Assembly: GCF_001625305.1 (NCBI RefSeq)
Contig: NW_017803824.1
Span: 1,886,960 to 1,950,959, forward strand
Length of the DNA: 64,000 bases
Reading direction: 5' to 3'
Source: Branchiostoma belcheri
Taxonomy: Eukaryota > Chordata > Leptocardii > Amphioxiformes > Branchiostomatidae
The position numbers and the translations under genes were made by a program. Positions 23,751 through 34,500 of this stretch are shown in pieces. Each line of letters starts with the position of its first letter. The first letter of the stretch is position 1. The notes beneath the pieces are model-generated. The model saw only the letters and a program-made list of their open reading frames with translations, was not told the origin of the DNA and made no database searches.

Positions 23751-26700
23751 ATGGCAAATCATACAAAACACATCCTGGCAGTAACAATGGGGCTCATATT
23801 CGTGGTGAGTCAAATGACAATGAAATTATCATAAAGCGACAGTTCTCATTAATAAAAAAAATAATGCTAACACAGCCATATTCCATATAGGTATAAAAGG
23901 TGATTTTAATCTAAGAGTCCGTGTCTCTAATTAATTTTTTTGATGAAAGACCTTTACGTTTGTACGTTTGTGCTCTAACAAGCTAAGTACAGGTCATGAC
24001 TAGACAAGGAAAAGCATACAGCAATGACACTAAAACTATACAATGTATACTAATGTCATCTATTTAATCGCATTAATCAAATGGGCATTTCTAGATTGTC
24101 ATTGCAGCATATTTTGTTGTACTTTTTCTGAAAGGCATCCCTGGTACATGGACAGCGCTTACGCAATGGGAAAAGGTCGGATATTAGCTGCGGGGCGAAC
24201 TACTACGTAGCCAGGACCAGTTCGGGATATCTGGCGTGTGTTCGATGTCCTAGGGTGGGTTTCCTTTTCTCTTTGCCCGTTAATTGATGTATACAGCAGT
24301 ATTTGAGACTAAAAACTAATATAACATACAAGCGCTTCTATTACAGTTACACGTGTAACATAAGTTTTCGTACGTGATAATGTTTAAAGATTTTCATTAT
24401 CTTAAACATCGTTGTTTTACACATTTTCTTGCTCTATAAGCCTACCTGGGTTCATAATGACATTTGAGGAGTAAAAGATCAACGTCGTTAGGCCGCAAAA
24501 ACGCACCGGAAGCTGCCGAACTTACCCGAATCTAAACCGCTGTTTTTACATCCGTTTTACGAGCCTCCTAAAAATACAGCGGGCCTGGCGCAGGGAAAGC
24601 GAAATAGCAACGCTCATACGTTGCAAGTTATTGGAAATGACAATCTAGATGAGAAAATTACAATTATTTACATTATGATGCAAAAACTCTTACACAATAT
24701 CGCTTTAACACCAGAGTTGCGATCCTGGAACTACAATTGAGACCCAGTGCGGGTTCGGAGTACCACAGACTTGCCGTCCGTGTGAACTCACCCCTGGGAG
24801 GACGTGTGCCTCCGGCGTGGAGAGGTCGTGCGTTCTGTGCGATGTTTACGGACGTACTGTGGACGTGGAGTGTAACATCTACAACCAGACAACTTGTGGC
24901 GATTGTAAAGAGGGGTGAGAGATATGCACAACTTCTCTATTCATACATTTTTCGATAGGAATGTCCATAACTACAAACATACACTTGTTGCAGTGTGCGG
25001 GATACGATCTATGTAACAGCTTATATTTGATTTAGTATACCATACATTTATTAGCATACATAATAAAAGTCAGATTTAAATGTTTTCCAGTTATTACGAA
25101 AATTTGGATGACGCCAAAATCGGCAACACCCGCTACTGCCGAAAGTGCACACCAGCCGACTCCTGGCGACAACAATGCCAACTGCAGCCCACCTCAAATG
25201 AGCAAATGAACACGACTGAAGTACCAACACCTGAGCGAGTGATTACGACCCCATCCGTAACCCCAGCTAAACCAATTGAAACATCTGAGCAAATGAACAT
25301 AACGTATCCTACCGCCGTCCCTCCAGCTGAGGCGGTAATCTTGAGGCTAGGTCAAGCGACTAATCCAACCGAAGGTAAGAAAAGAAAAATGTCAAAACTT
25401 TGGCGGTATACACTGACTTTGGTAGCCTGTGCAGGCCTCCGGACGGGTGGGAGTTTTGATAATGCGTTTTGTAGAATTTTTTACGCGTTCTGTTGCCGGC
25501 CATCCTACACCCAGCCGCCCAGAGAAGCTAGTACGTACTACCTGCCATGGCGGCCTGCACAGGAGGCTTGACATTGGTCTGAAGTAGTTTTTGGTGGTCT
25601 CTTCTCACTCTTGGGCAGTAAAAATTACTATACTATACTATCTGGAAAGATCTAGAGGCTTCAATGTCAGTTTTGTTGACCAGAGTAAATCAGAATCTGT
25701 TTTATCGTTGTTGTTTTGGATTACTTACATGCACCCACGCCAATCAGACATATGCAGAAGAAAAGCACAGTACTGATGGTGCCGCCATCAAGGCTTTTGA
25801 AAGCTAAAACTGATATATCCCACTTCCACATCTCTATCTATTAACAAACATGGTGACATACCTTATGCAGAAGCGGAAGATAACTCAGTTGGATGGGGAG
25901 TCATTGGTGCTGGGTTTGCTACAACATTTCTGATCGTCCTCCTATTTGCCTACTTCGTGTACCGGTACCGTTCTTATGATGGACAGAGGAAGACAACGGA
26001 CATAGAGATGACAACTCTTTCGAAAGTTGTGGGTAGGTTACCTCTGCCGATGCTGTAGTTTTATTCCTCTTTTTGTCAGTGCCCGCGACGAAAACGAATA
26101 AGTGCCTGCCCCATTTCCAATTTTCAGGCATATTTTTCTTCAACCAAGCAGGTCAAACAATTCAAGTTTTAACGTTATAGTCTTATCTTGTCGTTGCGTT
26201 TTCTGTACTTAAAGCTAAACGAGAATGATTTCCGTTTCAGACGTAACAGAGCAAGATGTGGTGGACAAGTCTGCGTCACTTTTCCAGTGCAACCCTGTTT
26301 GTGCGGGTGAGCAAACTTACAGCAACTTGATTGACGGCCACTTAGATTTCTCTGTTGGTTCCATATTTGTGACTTTAAAAGGACAGAACGCAAAGACCAT
26401 GGAATATAACCTTTTCTTAACATGTTGGTGTTCCTCTGCGCTTTATGTGTCGTCCATTTCTGCCATAAATGTGCAATGTAACGTTATGGCCCAATGTAAA
26501 CGTACGCGTCTATTTACAGATATGTCTCCGAACTACCGGGATCTTCCCGCAGGCAGTTGTGGTCACGGTGTGGTCCATGTCCCCCACGGCGAGGTGCACG
26601 TCCCCCGTGTTACCGACTACGACAGGATGTTAGCGCTGGGGAAGGATGTTGGGAAAGGTAACGTTTTGTCTTACTTATTGGCTTGCGCCCTCCTCTTAGT

Positions 26701-27409
26701 GTACCAAGAGATAAAGGGCTGACCTAGGCTTTACCCAAGCAACCTTTCATCTTGTATGGACATTGCAATAAAGATGATTTTAAACCACCCACTTGAAATG
26801 CTTGTTTGTCGCTTTCCTTTCACCATTAAAAAATTGAAAAATACTAGTACTAACTTTCTCAACATCTACACAATTACAAGAAAAATCTAATTAGAACCAA
26901 AGCAACGTAAGCAAGTTTCCCCGCCAACATTCTACTTCAGATAGAGGATTGCAGCTAAGATGTTGTTTCTTCTACCTTGAGCATGTACCTTGCAAAGTAT
27001 TGCATAAACGATAAACAATGCCATCCATTTGCCGTATGCATTCTATAGCAAAATTGCGATGACTGCTATCTCTCCTTCTCTAGACATGTTCATAGAGGAC
27101 CATCTAACCATCGACATGCAGCAGACAATAGCCGCACGAATCAACCAGCGACCAGCGACCTCCGGGCGTCCTGACTACAGGAACTTCTTCATCGACCTGG
27201 GGGTTGACAAAGACACCGTCGCGGCGGCCAACGCCCCGGGGATAGAGGATCCCTCCGAACGGCTGTTCCGTGTTCTGTTGGCAGAATCGCCTGCCAAAGA
27301 AATCAAGATGGCGGACATCCTCACGACCTTGAACAAGTACAAGTTCTATGGCCTTGTCAAGGACATTTGCAAGCAGATTACTGACGACAATGCCACAGAA
27401 CCAAAATGA
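23751..27409 (+). CDS. TNF-receptor-like protein with death domain, EDAR-like (array gene 3)
   Basis: Eight coding exons give 449 residues: 23751-23804, 24135-24254, 24715-24914, 25091-25374, 25871-26032, 26241-26306, 26520-26657, 27084-27409. The leader has a 3' splice site ending at 23676, so I start at the first ATG after it; an in-frame ATG at 23595 lies in the presumed intron. The signal peptide is residues 1 to about 24. Cysteine-rich repeats occupy 36-154. Residues 155-219 form a Thr/Pro-rich stalk with two similar segments around EQMN, each carrying an N-glycosylation sequon. The membrane span is about 226-252. The cytoplasmic tail is short. The death domain is 342-449, with DYRNFF in place of the family Trp and the helix YGLVKDICKQI. 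Exons 1-5 match the other two genes in phase (0, 0, 2, 1, 1). It is the shortest paralogue. EDAR-like signalling is inferred. Confidence 0.83.
25424..25568. mobile_element. Small fold-back element in intron 4 of receptor gene 3
   Basis: AGCCTGTGCAGGCC at the left pairs with GGCCTGCACAGGAGGCT at the right, with a three-base indel, enclosing about 115 bases. It is probably a MITE remnant. No clear target duplication is seen. Confidence 0.5.
26658..26772 (+). terminator. Intronic stop and poly(A) signal after exon 7 of receptor gene 3
   Basis: If the exon 7 donor at 26658 is not used, the frame runs on for 21 codons to a TGA at 26720-26722. AATAAA follows at 26767-26772. The added tail includes the hydrophobic run LSYLLACALLLVY. 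This would make a receptor without the death-domain exon. Confidence 0.45.
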
Positions 27410-27535
27410 GTTATCACACTCAAACATTGCAGGCCATCGCGAGCAAGAAACAATTTCTACAGGCTCTCGTTCTTCCCCCGCACCATCAGGGAATGTGGAA
27501 CGAACTTGAGCCTGGTGCGGCGGAGGCGGGGTCTC

Positions 27536-27562
27536 TCGCCCAGTTCAGATCTGAACTGGCGA
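27536..27562. repeat. Near-perfect palindrome in the 3' UTR of receptor gene 3
   Basis: CTCGCCCAGTTCAG pairs with CTGAACTGGCGAG with a single extra C and a BglII-like centre (AGATCT). It lies 127 bases after the stop and could form an RNA hairpin in the 3' UTR. Confidence 0.6.
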
Positions 27563-27843
27563 GGACGCTGCTGCATTGAGCCACTCCATCACATGTAAAT
27601 AGTACTAACACATTAATCAGTTATTTACATTCCCTTCTTTATTATCCTTTTCTTTCCATTTGCTTATATGTATAATTTTTTATTCGGGAACTGTTATCAT
27701 GATAACGTTAGTCGACGTCGTTGTAAAGGCTGTTGTATGATTGCCTAATTTTTGTTTGTGTTTGATTTCTTGATTGCTTCTCCTATTGGATGAGAGAAAT
27801 GTATTTGGGAATTAAACTTACATTAGTTCCCGCTTTAGTGCAA

Positions 27844-27849
27844 AATAAA
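27844..27849 (+). terminator. Candidate poly(A) signal of receptor gene 3
   Basis: AATAAA lies 435 bases after the stop codon, followed by GCTGGTCTCGCTGTTTCGC as a possible GT-rich downstream element. Confidence 0.65.
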
Positions 27850-28920
27850 GACTAAAGCTAACAAGGCTGGTCTCGCTGTTTCGCTCTACCACTACGCCAC
27901 AGACATATATAAGTTCAGATCTATTGAAGCTGTATGAAGCCAGGTGTTTTAGGGAGACTCAAGCATACTCCATGATTCATATTGCACATACGTGATGTGG
28001 TCACGAAAAGTAGATAAGATATGATAAATAAACAGCCTACCTCTCCTAAAACTCGCCATTTTCCTCAAAAACGTCCAGTTGCCTTGTAGAATGTAGCAGT
28101 GTGCAGCTTGCAATACCAAACAGTGGAAGGTATTCATGTGAACTACACACCTGCAAACAAAAGGAAAGCTCTTTATAGAAATCGTTGCCTATAGCAACGG
28201 CTGACGTGGCGAGTTGAATATACAAAGCAAACAGTGTTCTCTCTACACAACTACACAGATGTATACTGCAGAAAGAAGTACATGTAACTTGTTATAGCTT
28301 TTCAACAGATCGAGATACAAATGTAATGGAAAGCTGCCTATAGCAACGACTGACGTGTTAGCGACTTGAATATACAAAACAAGCCTTGTTCTACCCACAC
28401 ATCGGAGAGGCAGGAATTTTCCGATGACGTACATGCATAATCTCCAAAGGCCACAAACATAATCTTCCTGTACATGATTGGTCAGAGATCATGTGAACAG
28501 GCACCATGTGCCATGCAGCTAGTGCGGATAGTGTTCAGCACCAAGGCTAGATACAATGCATTGTCTGTGTGGATGGTGTTCAGAACCAGGGTTAGGTTGG
28601 ATTGTCTGTGATGGTGTTGAATGATTGTATATACGCGGTTCTTACCAAAAAAAAACAAAAACAACAAATTATGGTACTTTAAAAAGCCCTAAATTAGCGT
28701 TTCTAAAAAAACTTGGGGTTTCCGCCTGTGTGTTAATTATTAGGGTTTTTGAGAACCCTAACAGGAAGGCGGCAGGTCAACCATCAAAGATTCTTGCACG
28801 TGCGCCCGGTGTGCCGTGTGTGTTTGGTACCAAGTGCATGACAGTAACCGACCCTAGACATAGTGGATTAACAACCCACTGCCCCTCTAGCTTCAAAAAG
28901 GCTACGGGACTACCTTTACC

Positions 28921-28984
28921 CACCCTCCCGAGCAGGGTTAGTGGCTCGGCCCGGACCGAGCCACTAACCCTGCTCGGGAGGGTG
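28921..28984. repeat. Perfect 29-base-arm palindrome
   Basis: Left arm 28921-28949 and right arm 28956-28984 are exact reverse complements, around the 6-base loop CCCGGA. The arms start with CACCCTCCCGAGCAGGG. The motif is GC-rich in an AT-rich setting and is flanked on both sides by CCTTTACC. Perfect arms suggest a recent insertion, gene conversion or a functional structure. Confidence 0.9.
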
Positions 28985-29321
28985 CCTTTACCTTTTCAAA
29001 TGTGCATGCATATGTGTGTCTAATTAAAGAGACCAAACACATGTATGTAGATATCACCATTCACTGTATTTCCAGATTTGATACATCATTAGTGAAATTG
29101 TGTAGAGCTTGGAATATAATATAACAATCATCATGAAAACGCAGCAGAAATGAAGACTTCTCTGCACACCAGTTTTTCTTTTGCCGGGCTGTGATAGCTC
29201 ATGTGATACTTAACAAAATAAACAGCATTGCAATAAGCCCTTCAGAACATGTAGAACTATGAAATTCTTGTCTCTAAATCAACAAATATGACAGTCTTTG
29301 TTGGAAAGGAAGTCTATATAG

Positions 29322-29581
29322 TAGCACGTCGGCAGAACGTACTGCACCTGCGCGAAACCCGTAATGTATTGTACATAGCATTTCGGTAGAATAGAATGTC
29401 TCATATAAGGTTGTATTCGCTCATATAAGGTTAGCATTTCGACAGTAGTTTCCAAATGTTATGTTGGAAAGAATATCCTCTGCAACAGGCAAAATTCTGA
29501 TGCAACGTTGACCAAAAACCCAACGAAAAACAAAAAAATATGGGGTTCTGCGCAGGCGCAGTACGTTCTGCCGACGTGCTA
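29322..29581. mobile_element. Terminal-inverted-repeat element, TAGCACGTCGGCAG family
   Basis: Termini TAGCACGTCGGCAGAACGTA and its complement extend for about 38 bases with few mismatches (…CTGCACCTGCGC… against …GCGCAGGCGCAG…). The 260-base element carries no open frame. AAGTCTA occurs on both sides, hinting at a target duplication blurred by a small insertion. A relic with ACTGCACCTGCG and TCTGCCAACGTGCT lies at about 51929-52124. Confidence 0.75.
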
Positions 29582-31160
29582 AGTCTAGTATGTGTATATA
29601 GATTTATAGTTTTTTTTTTTTAATTCAGAAGATCTATTTTCTAAATCCATGAAGATGTCTTTTCATTCTAAAGAAAATTCCAAACAATAATGGCCTTTAA
29701 CCATTAGAAAAAAATATGCAGCTGCTTTTTCACTTTCAATATCTGTCAACAACAATATGTATGTAGAGACCATAGCTTGCTAGTACATTACTAGATATCC
29801 CTGAAAATGGAAAAATCTGTTAGTAAGAAAATTTGGTACAATGACTTTGTTACTGGCACACCTTATTGTCAATATTAGAGGCCTCAAACAAAAATAGTGG
29901 TGAACATTGACCTATGGGCTGAGAGATGGCCTGAACATTAAGTCTACTGACTTCACATAATACCATAAGGTGAATTGACTATCCATGAAATGGTATAAAT
30001 GTAAAAATACACCATTCAGCAGAGATGCGTCATCCAGGATACTGGTAATTGTAGCTAATCAAGCCACTGGATGGTTGCACATGTATTGTTTTGTGTACTA
30101 CAAGACTTCATACTACAGTCATTACCAGTGGCCAGCATCAGACATCAAAACTACATATGGATATTAATAGTTTTTTTAAAAGAATCCTTTGATGCTTGGA
30201 GGGAATGAAAAAAAAATCAAATATCATAAATTCTGGTTATATGTTAAAATTTGTTGTAGATGAAATACATGCTTTTAGCAGTTAAGCAATAAAATCGTTA
30301 TACAGCATAAGAATTCACTACTATGTACATGATATGCAAGACAAAATCATACATGTCTTGGCTAGATTTCCTTTTGCAAATATGGTATGATTAAATATCA
30401 ACATGATGTTAATCAATTAACCATGAGGCAAGCAAATTACTGAAATTAACATACAGCTTACTTACACCACTGTCATAAAATGTAGGTCACAAAAGTTCCT
30501 GCCTTCAATGACCTTCAGAATACTGATAAAAGCACCACCTAGCAATCAGTAATAAACTGCAGGTACAAAACTGGCACCCATGAAACAGGCGCCAACCAAA
30601 ACTTAAGATGGCTTTTCAAGCCCTCTATATTGTTGCAACAGGGTAAAAGAACAGCACCAGTGCTGACTTCCCCATCCTTGTAATAAAGCAAGAGTAAAAA
30701 AAAACAACAAAAGAATCTTAAAAGACGCCATTGTTACAAGTTGTAAAATGTGAAGTTGATACTGCACACTATATGTATAAGACACACTCTAGATTGGTCT
30801 TTGTAGTAAGTGAACTTCTCCTAATATCTACTATCTAGATATCATTACATTTTCTTTAAAGGTTACAAAGTATACACAATTGCTGGTGTCCTCACTGAAC
30901 CATCTATTAGAGTATAAATGTTACCAGTCCCTCTGTCTAGTACTACCAGTGGTGACAAAATTCATCATCCACACAGAAGTGCCCCCTTCTGGCAAGGGAG
31001 AGTACTGCAATCCATGCAACTTACAAACCCTGTCCAAATACAGTATTGGACCAGCCAGATTTGAGACCAGACTATTCCTGGGTGCATCTAGGCACCCGGG
31101 AACTCCCCTACAGGGTTACGGGAAGACTTGTAAAACATTTCATACCATGGCATCCTCATC

Positions 31161-31210
31161 AACCAACCAACCAACCAACCAACCAACCAACCAACCAACC
31201 AACCAACCAA
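31161..31210. repeat. AACC tetranucleotide microsatellite
   Basis: About 12.5 uninterrupted AACC units. Confidence 0.95.
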
Positions 31211-31591
31211 ACGACACACAAACATACACGTACATGAGAACAGTCAAACACACATCGTAGCACAGGTGATGACACCCTGTCTGTAGTGGCCAGTCACTCT
31301 CCTAAACAACCCTCCTCAGTTTCTCCTGCAAACTGAGCCTTGTCAAGAATAACAAACATACAAGTGTAGTACTACCCTGACCTTGTCACAAGTGTCAACA
31401 CCGTGACCTTCACAATCTAAACAGCGTTAGATTCGACCTTGGCCACAATTTCACTTTTCAATGATCACATTTGACCTTCAGGTTACTTGGGTCCTAGTAC
31501 AACCACCTGGTGACCCAGCTGTCTTCACTGCCAAAATAAAGTTGACATCCTTTGGTCTTCAACTCTGACCTGCGGCCTTTCACCCCTGACC

Positions 31592-34500
31592 TCAGTGTCG
31601 CTTCTTGTGCAGCGCCAGGTGGTCGGACCGAGAGAACGACCTCTCGCACTTGTCACACTTGAAGGGCTTCGCGCCCGTGTGTTTCCTGTAGTGCCGTGTT
31701 AGTTCGTCGGAGCGGGCGAATCTCCACGTGCACCCGTCCCACGTGCATCTGTATGGCTTCTCTCCTGCAGAACACACAGATTGGAATTTATTGAATGAAG
31801 ACATTTATCGTAAAAACATACCTGCTGGGTTGAGTACGGGTCACAATAAAAGAACAAAATACAGAGAATGTAACATATATACATTGTCAAGTAACTACTG
31901 TACAATTAAGTAAATTCAGCTTTTTTTCATTTTTTTAGTAATGGTAAAAAGGTAAGAACAGGTATGTTTCATAATCGAAGGTATGTCTAAAAAAATTGAC
32001 TGTACTGCTTAGGTGTATGAAGCAGGGGAACATGGATTGTGTGTATCAGACTTTTATCAGTTCTCTCTGTTGTATAGTTAACATTATGTAGTATATTATC
32101 TTGAGGAATTAATCCACTCTACTTAATATACTATAGACAGATTGAATTAAGGATTTCAAGCCCAGCTAGTAAAGATAAAATTCAGGTTCTGGAATGCTTA
32201 AAAATAAGCCAATGTCCCGAGGACCCTGCATTGAAGTATTGATGACAAAGAAGTGTCCCCCACCTGTATGTGTACGCCTGTGTGCCTTGAGGTGGGAACT
32301 TTTGGTGTAGATCTTGTTGCAGCCTTCGAAGTCACACTTGTGGACTCGCCTTCTCTTCTGTAGCTCGTCCTGAGGATCCAGCTCAATCCGCTGTCTTAGA
32401 GACGCAATGTGGGCAGGGGGCCTGGGGAGGGGGGGACAAAGTCATGTTATATCATACCCGGGCCGTGATAACCTGCGATAACGGTGTTCCAGACCGTGTC
32501 GGACCGCCATGGCTCCCATAGAACTATTCGAATGCATTTCACCCTAACTGCATTCGCCACTTTCAAAAATTTGAATACAGAATTCGGATGTTGGAATTGA
32601 TGGCATTTTTGGTTTAGGGACACAAAATTTTTGCTCATTTCGCATTGAAAGGCATGTTTTCTTGGGTGGGTACGACATAAATAAAATACAACACGGTGTA
32701 TTCCGCATCACCCTCGGTCCCTGCCTTCGGCCGTCGGGTGATCCGACCTGTGGTCAGGCTGGTACCACAGGTGATATGGAATACTGTGTTGTATTCTGTA
32801 TGTACAGAGTCATTGAACATACACGTTTATTTGTACTGTAAAAAGCATGTTAAAAAGTTATAGCCTTTCCCATCTAGAATACATACTGTACATGTAACCC
32901 TTACATGTTTGCTGCCTCTGCTATGTTGATGAGAGCAGACGAGCCGGTCTTGTTGACCGTGTCCAGCGTGACGGTCGGGATGTCGTCGTGGCCGTCACTG
33001 TTAGTTGCTGACGGGATGGTGAACGATGTGGGGACGGGGATGGCGATGTCATCACTTGAGCCTGCCAAAAATAAAGTAATCAGGTTGGTCAACCCCAGTG
33101 ATGAACCGGAAAGAGTAAAAATTCTCCTTAAACGTTGACTGAACATCCAACAAAAATCATGAAAAATCTGGATTTCACAAAGGCACAGTATGTTATGCCA
33201 ACATGCTATAACCGGTATATATCATTGTCAGCAGGTATGTTCACTGTCAATCTGCTTAGCATGCTGAAGGGAGACATGAAGCGCAGAGGACTAGGCCCTC
33301 CCACAACAGAAAAGGAACTCCAAGAGCTAAGAGAGCTTGTGAGACAGAAGACACAGTGAAAGGAAAAGAAGAAAGACTGAATGCAGCTGCCATTTTGGCA
33401 CAACAGCAGCTGCAGAATACAGTGGATTGATTGGATGATGATGATGTTCACCTTTAGCGAGGTTACTCCTGAGGTCGTGTATGGAGACTGTGGTGATGGG
33501 CAGGGTCTGAGCCAGCGTGGTGACCACCGTCAGCGGTAACGTGGCCACCACCTGTGAGTGCGGCAGGACCGGCGGAGACACCAGCGGCACCACGATGTGC
33601 TGCAGGTTCGTCCGCCCGATCATCTCGCCTAACGTCGCACCGTGTCCGGACAGCGTCGACAGTTTCGTCGCCTTGACCCCGTTCATGGAGAGGTCTACGG
33701 GCTCGTCTTGGAACGCTCGCTTCTCGTGTCCTGCATCCATCCCTTCATCCATCTGGTCCTGAGACGGGAAGAAGGTTTCTACATCATTAAAATGGAATAC
33801 ATGATATGATAAACATAATTAATGGTGAAGTTGATGAGACTCTAGCCTGCAGGGGTATTGACATTTGCTGTGCCCAAGAACCACAGGACAGAGGCAAATG
33901 GCGAGCTACCAACAAGCCCCAGCATTAGAGTGCAAGCATGTCTAACCCTGGGTTTTGGGGAACAACAGGCGATAAACCAGATAGAGAGAGAGAGGTAACC
34001 ATGGCTGAGGCATAACTTCAAAATAATTTGTTTCTATCTGACACGGTTGTCTTAACAGCTGAAAGAAATTCTCACAGTTGGTCTAGGTTCTGCTGTACAT
34101 GTACCACGAACATAGTCATCCTCAAAGCTCTTATTAATGCCCGAGATGGTAAATGATTGTGTGTGGAGTATCTAACAGACTGAGTAACAGTCAATAGCAC
34201 ATAATCCCCACATATCGAGTTGTGTTGTGTAACTTGTGTTGTTCAACTTTAAAGAATGTGACCTTTAAATATGGTAGCCAAGGACATGAAGAGAGGTCCT
34301 TGGCCCAGCTACAAATGCACAGACCCCGAACCACACCCCTCATTATGTGCTTCTCGCATTTTGCACACAAGACAACAATGCAACATTCTCAAATTTCCTA
34401 TGCATAAAACATCATGTGAAAAAAGCAAAGTAGCTTTCCTTTATATAGAACTATTAGAAAGCATAACTTATACATTATATACCTCAGGCTGTGAAGTATT

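Larger units (their letters stand above)
27850..31591. other. Spacer between the + strand array and the - strand KLF gene; no supported gene
   Basis: The two convergent transcription units meet here. Contents: a near-duplicate pair at about 28180-28245 and 28330-28405 sharing CCTATAGCAACG-CTGACGTG and TTGAATATACAAA; a 64-base perfect fold-back (28921-28984); a terminal-inverted-repeat element (29322-29581); long AT-rich sequence; and an AACC microsatellite (31161-31210). The 3' UTR of the KLF gene must extend into this region, but I see no convincing AATAAA on the - strand near its stop. Confidence 0.5.

Noticed and set aside
27536-27562. Rho-independent terminator-like hairpin
   Set aside because: Bacterial-type terminators do not apply here and no T tract follows; recorded as a 3' UTR palindrome.
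31161-31210. CRISPR-like short regular repeat
   Set aside because: Simple AACC microsatellite without spacers, in a eukaryotic genome.
33135-33359. 74-residue + strand frame inside the KLF gene
   Set aside because: Lies in an intron on the opposite strand with no recognisable domain or splice context.
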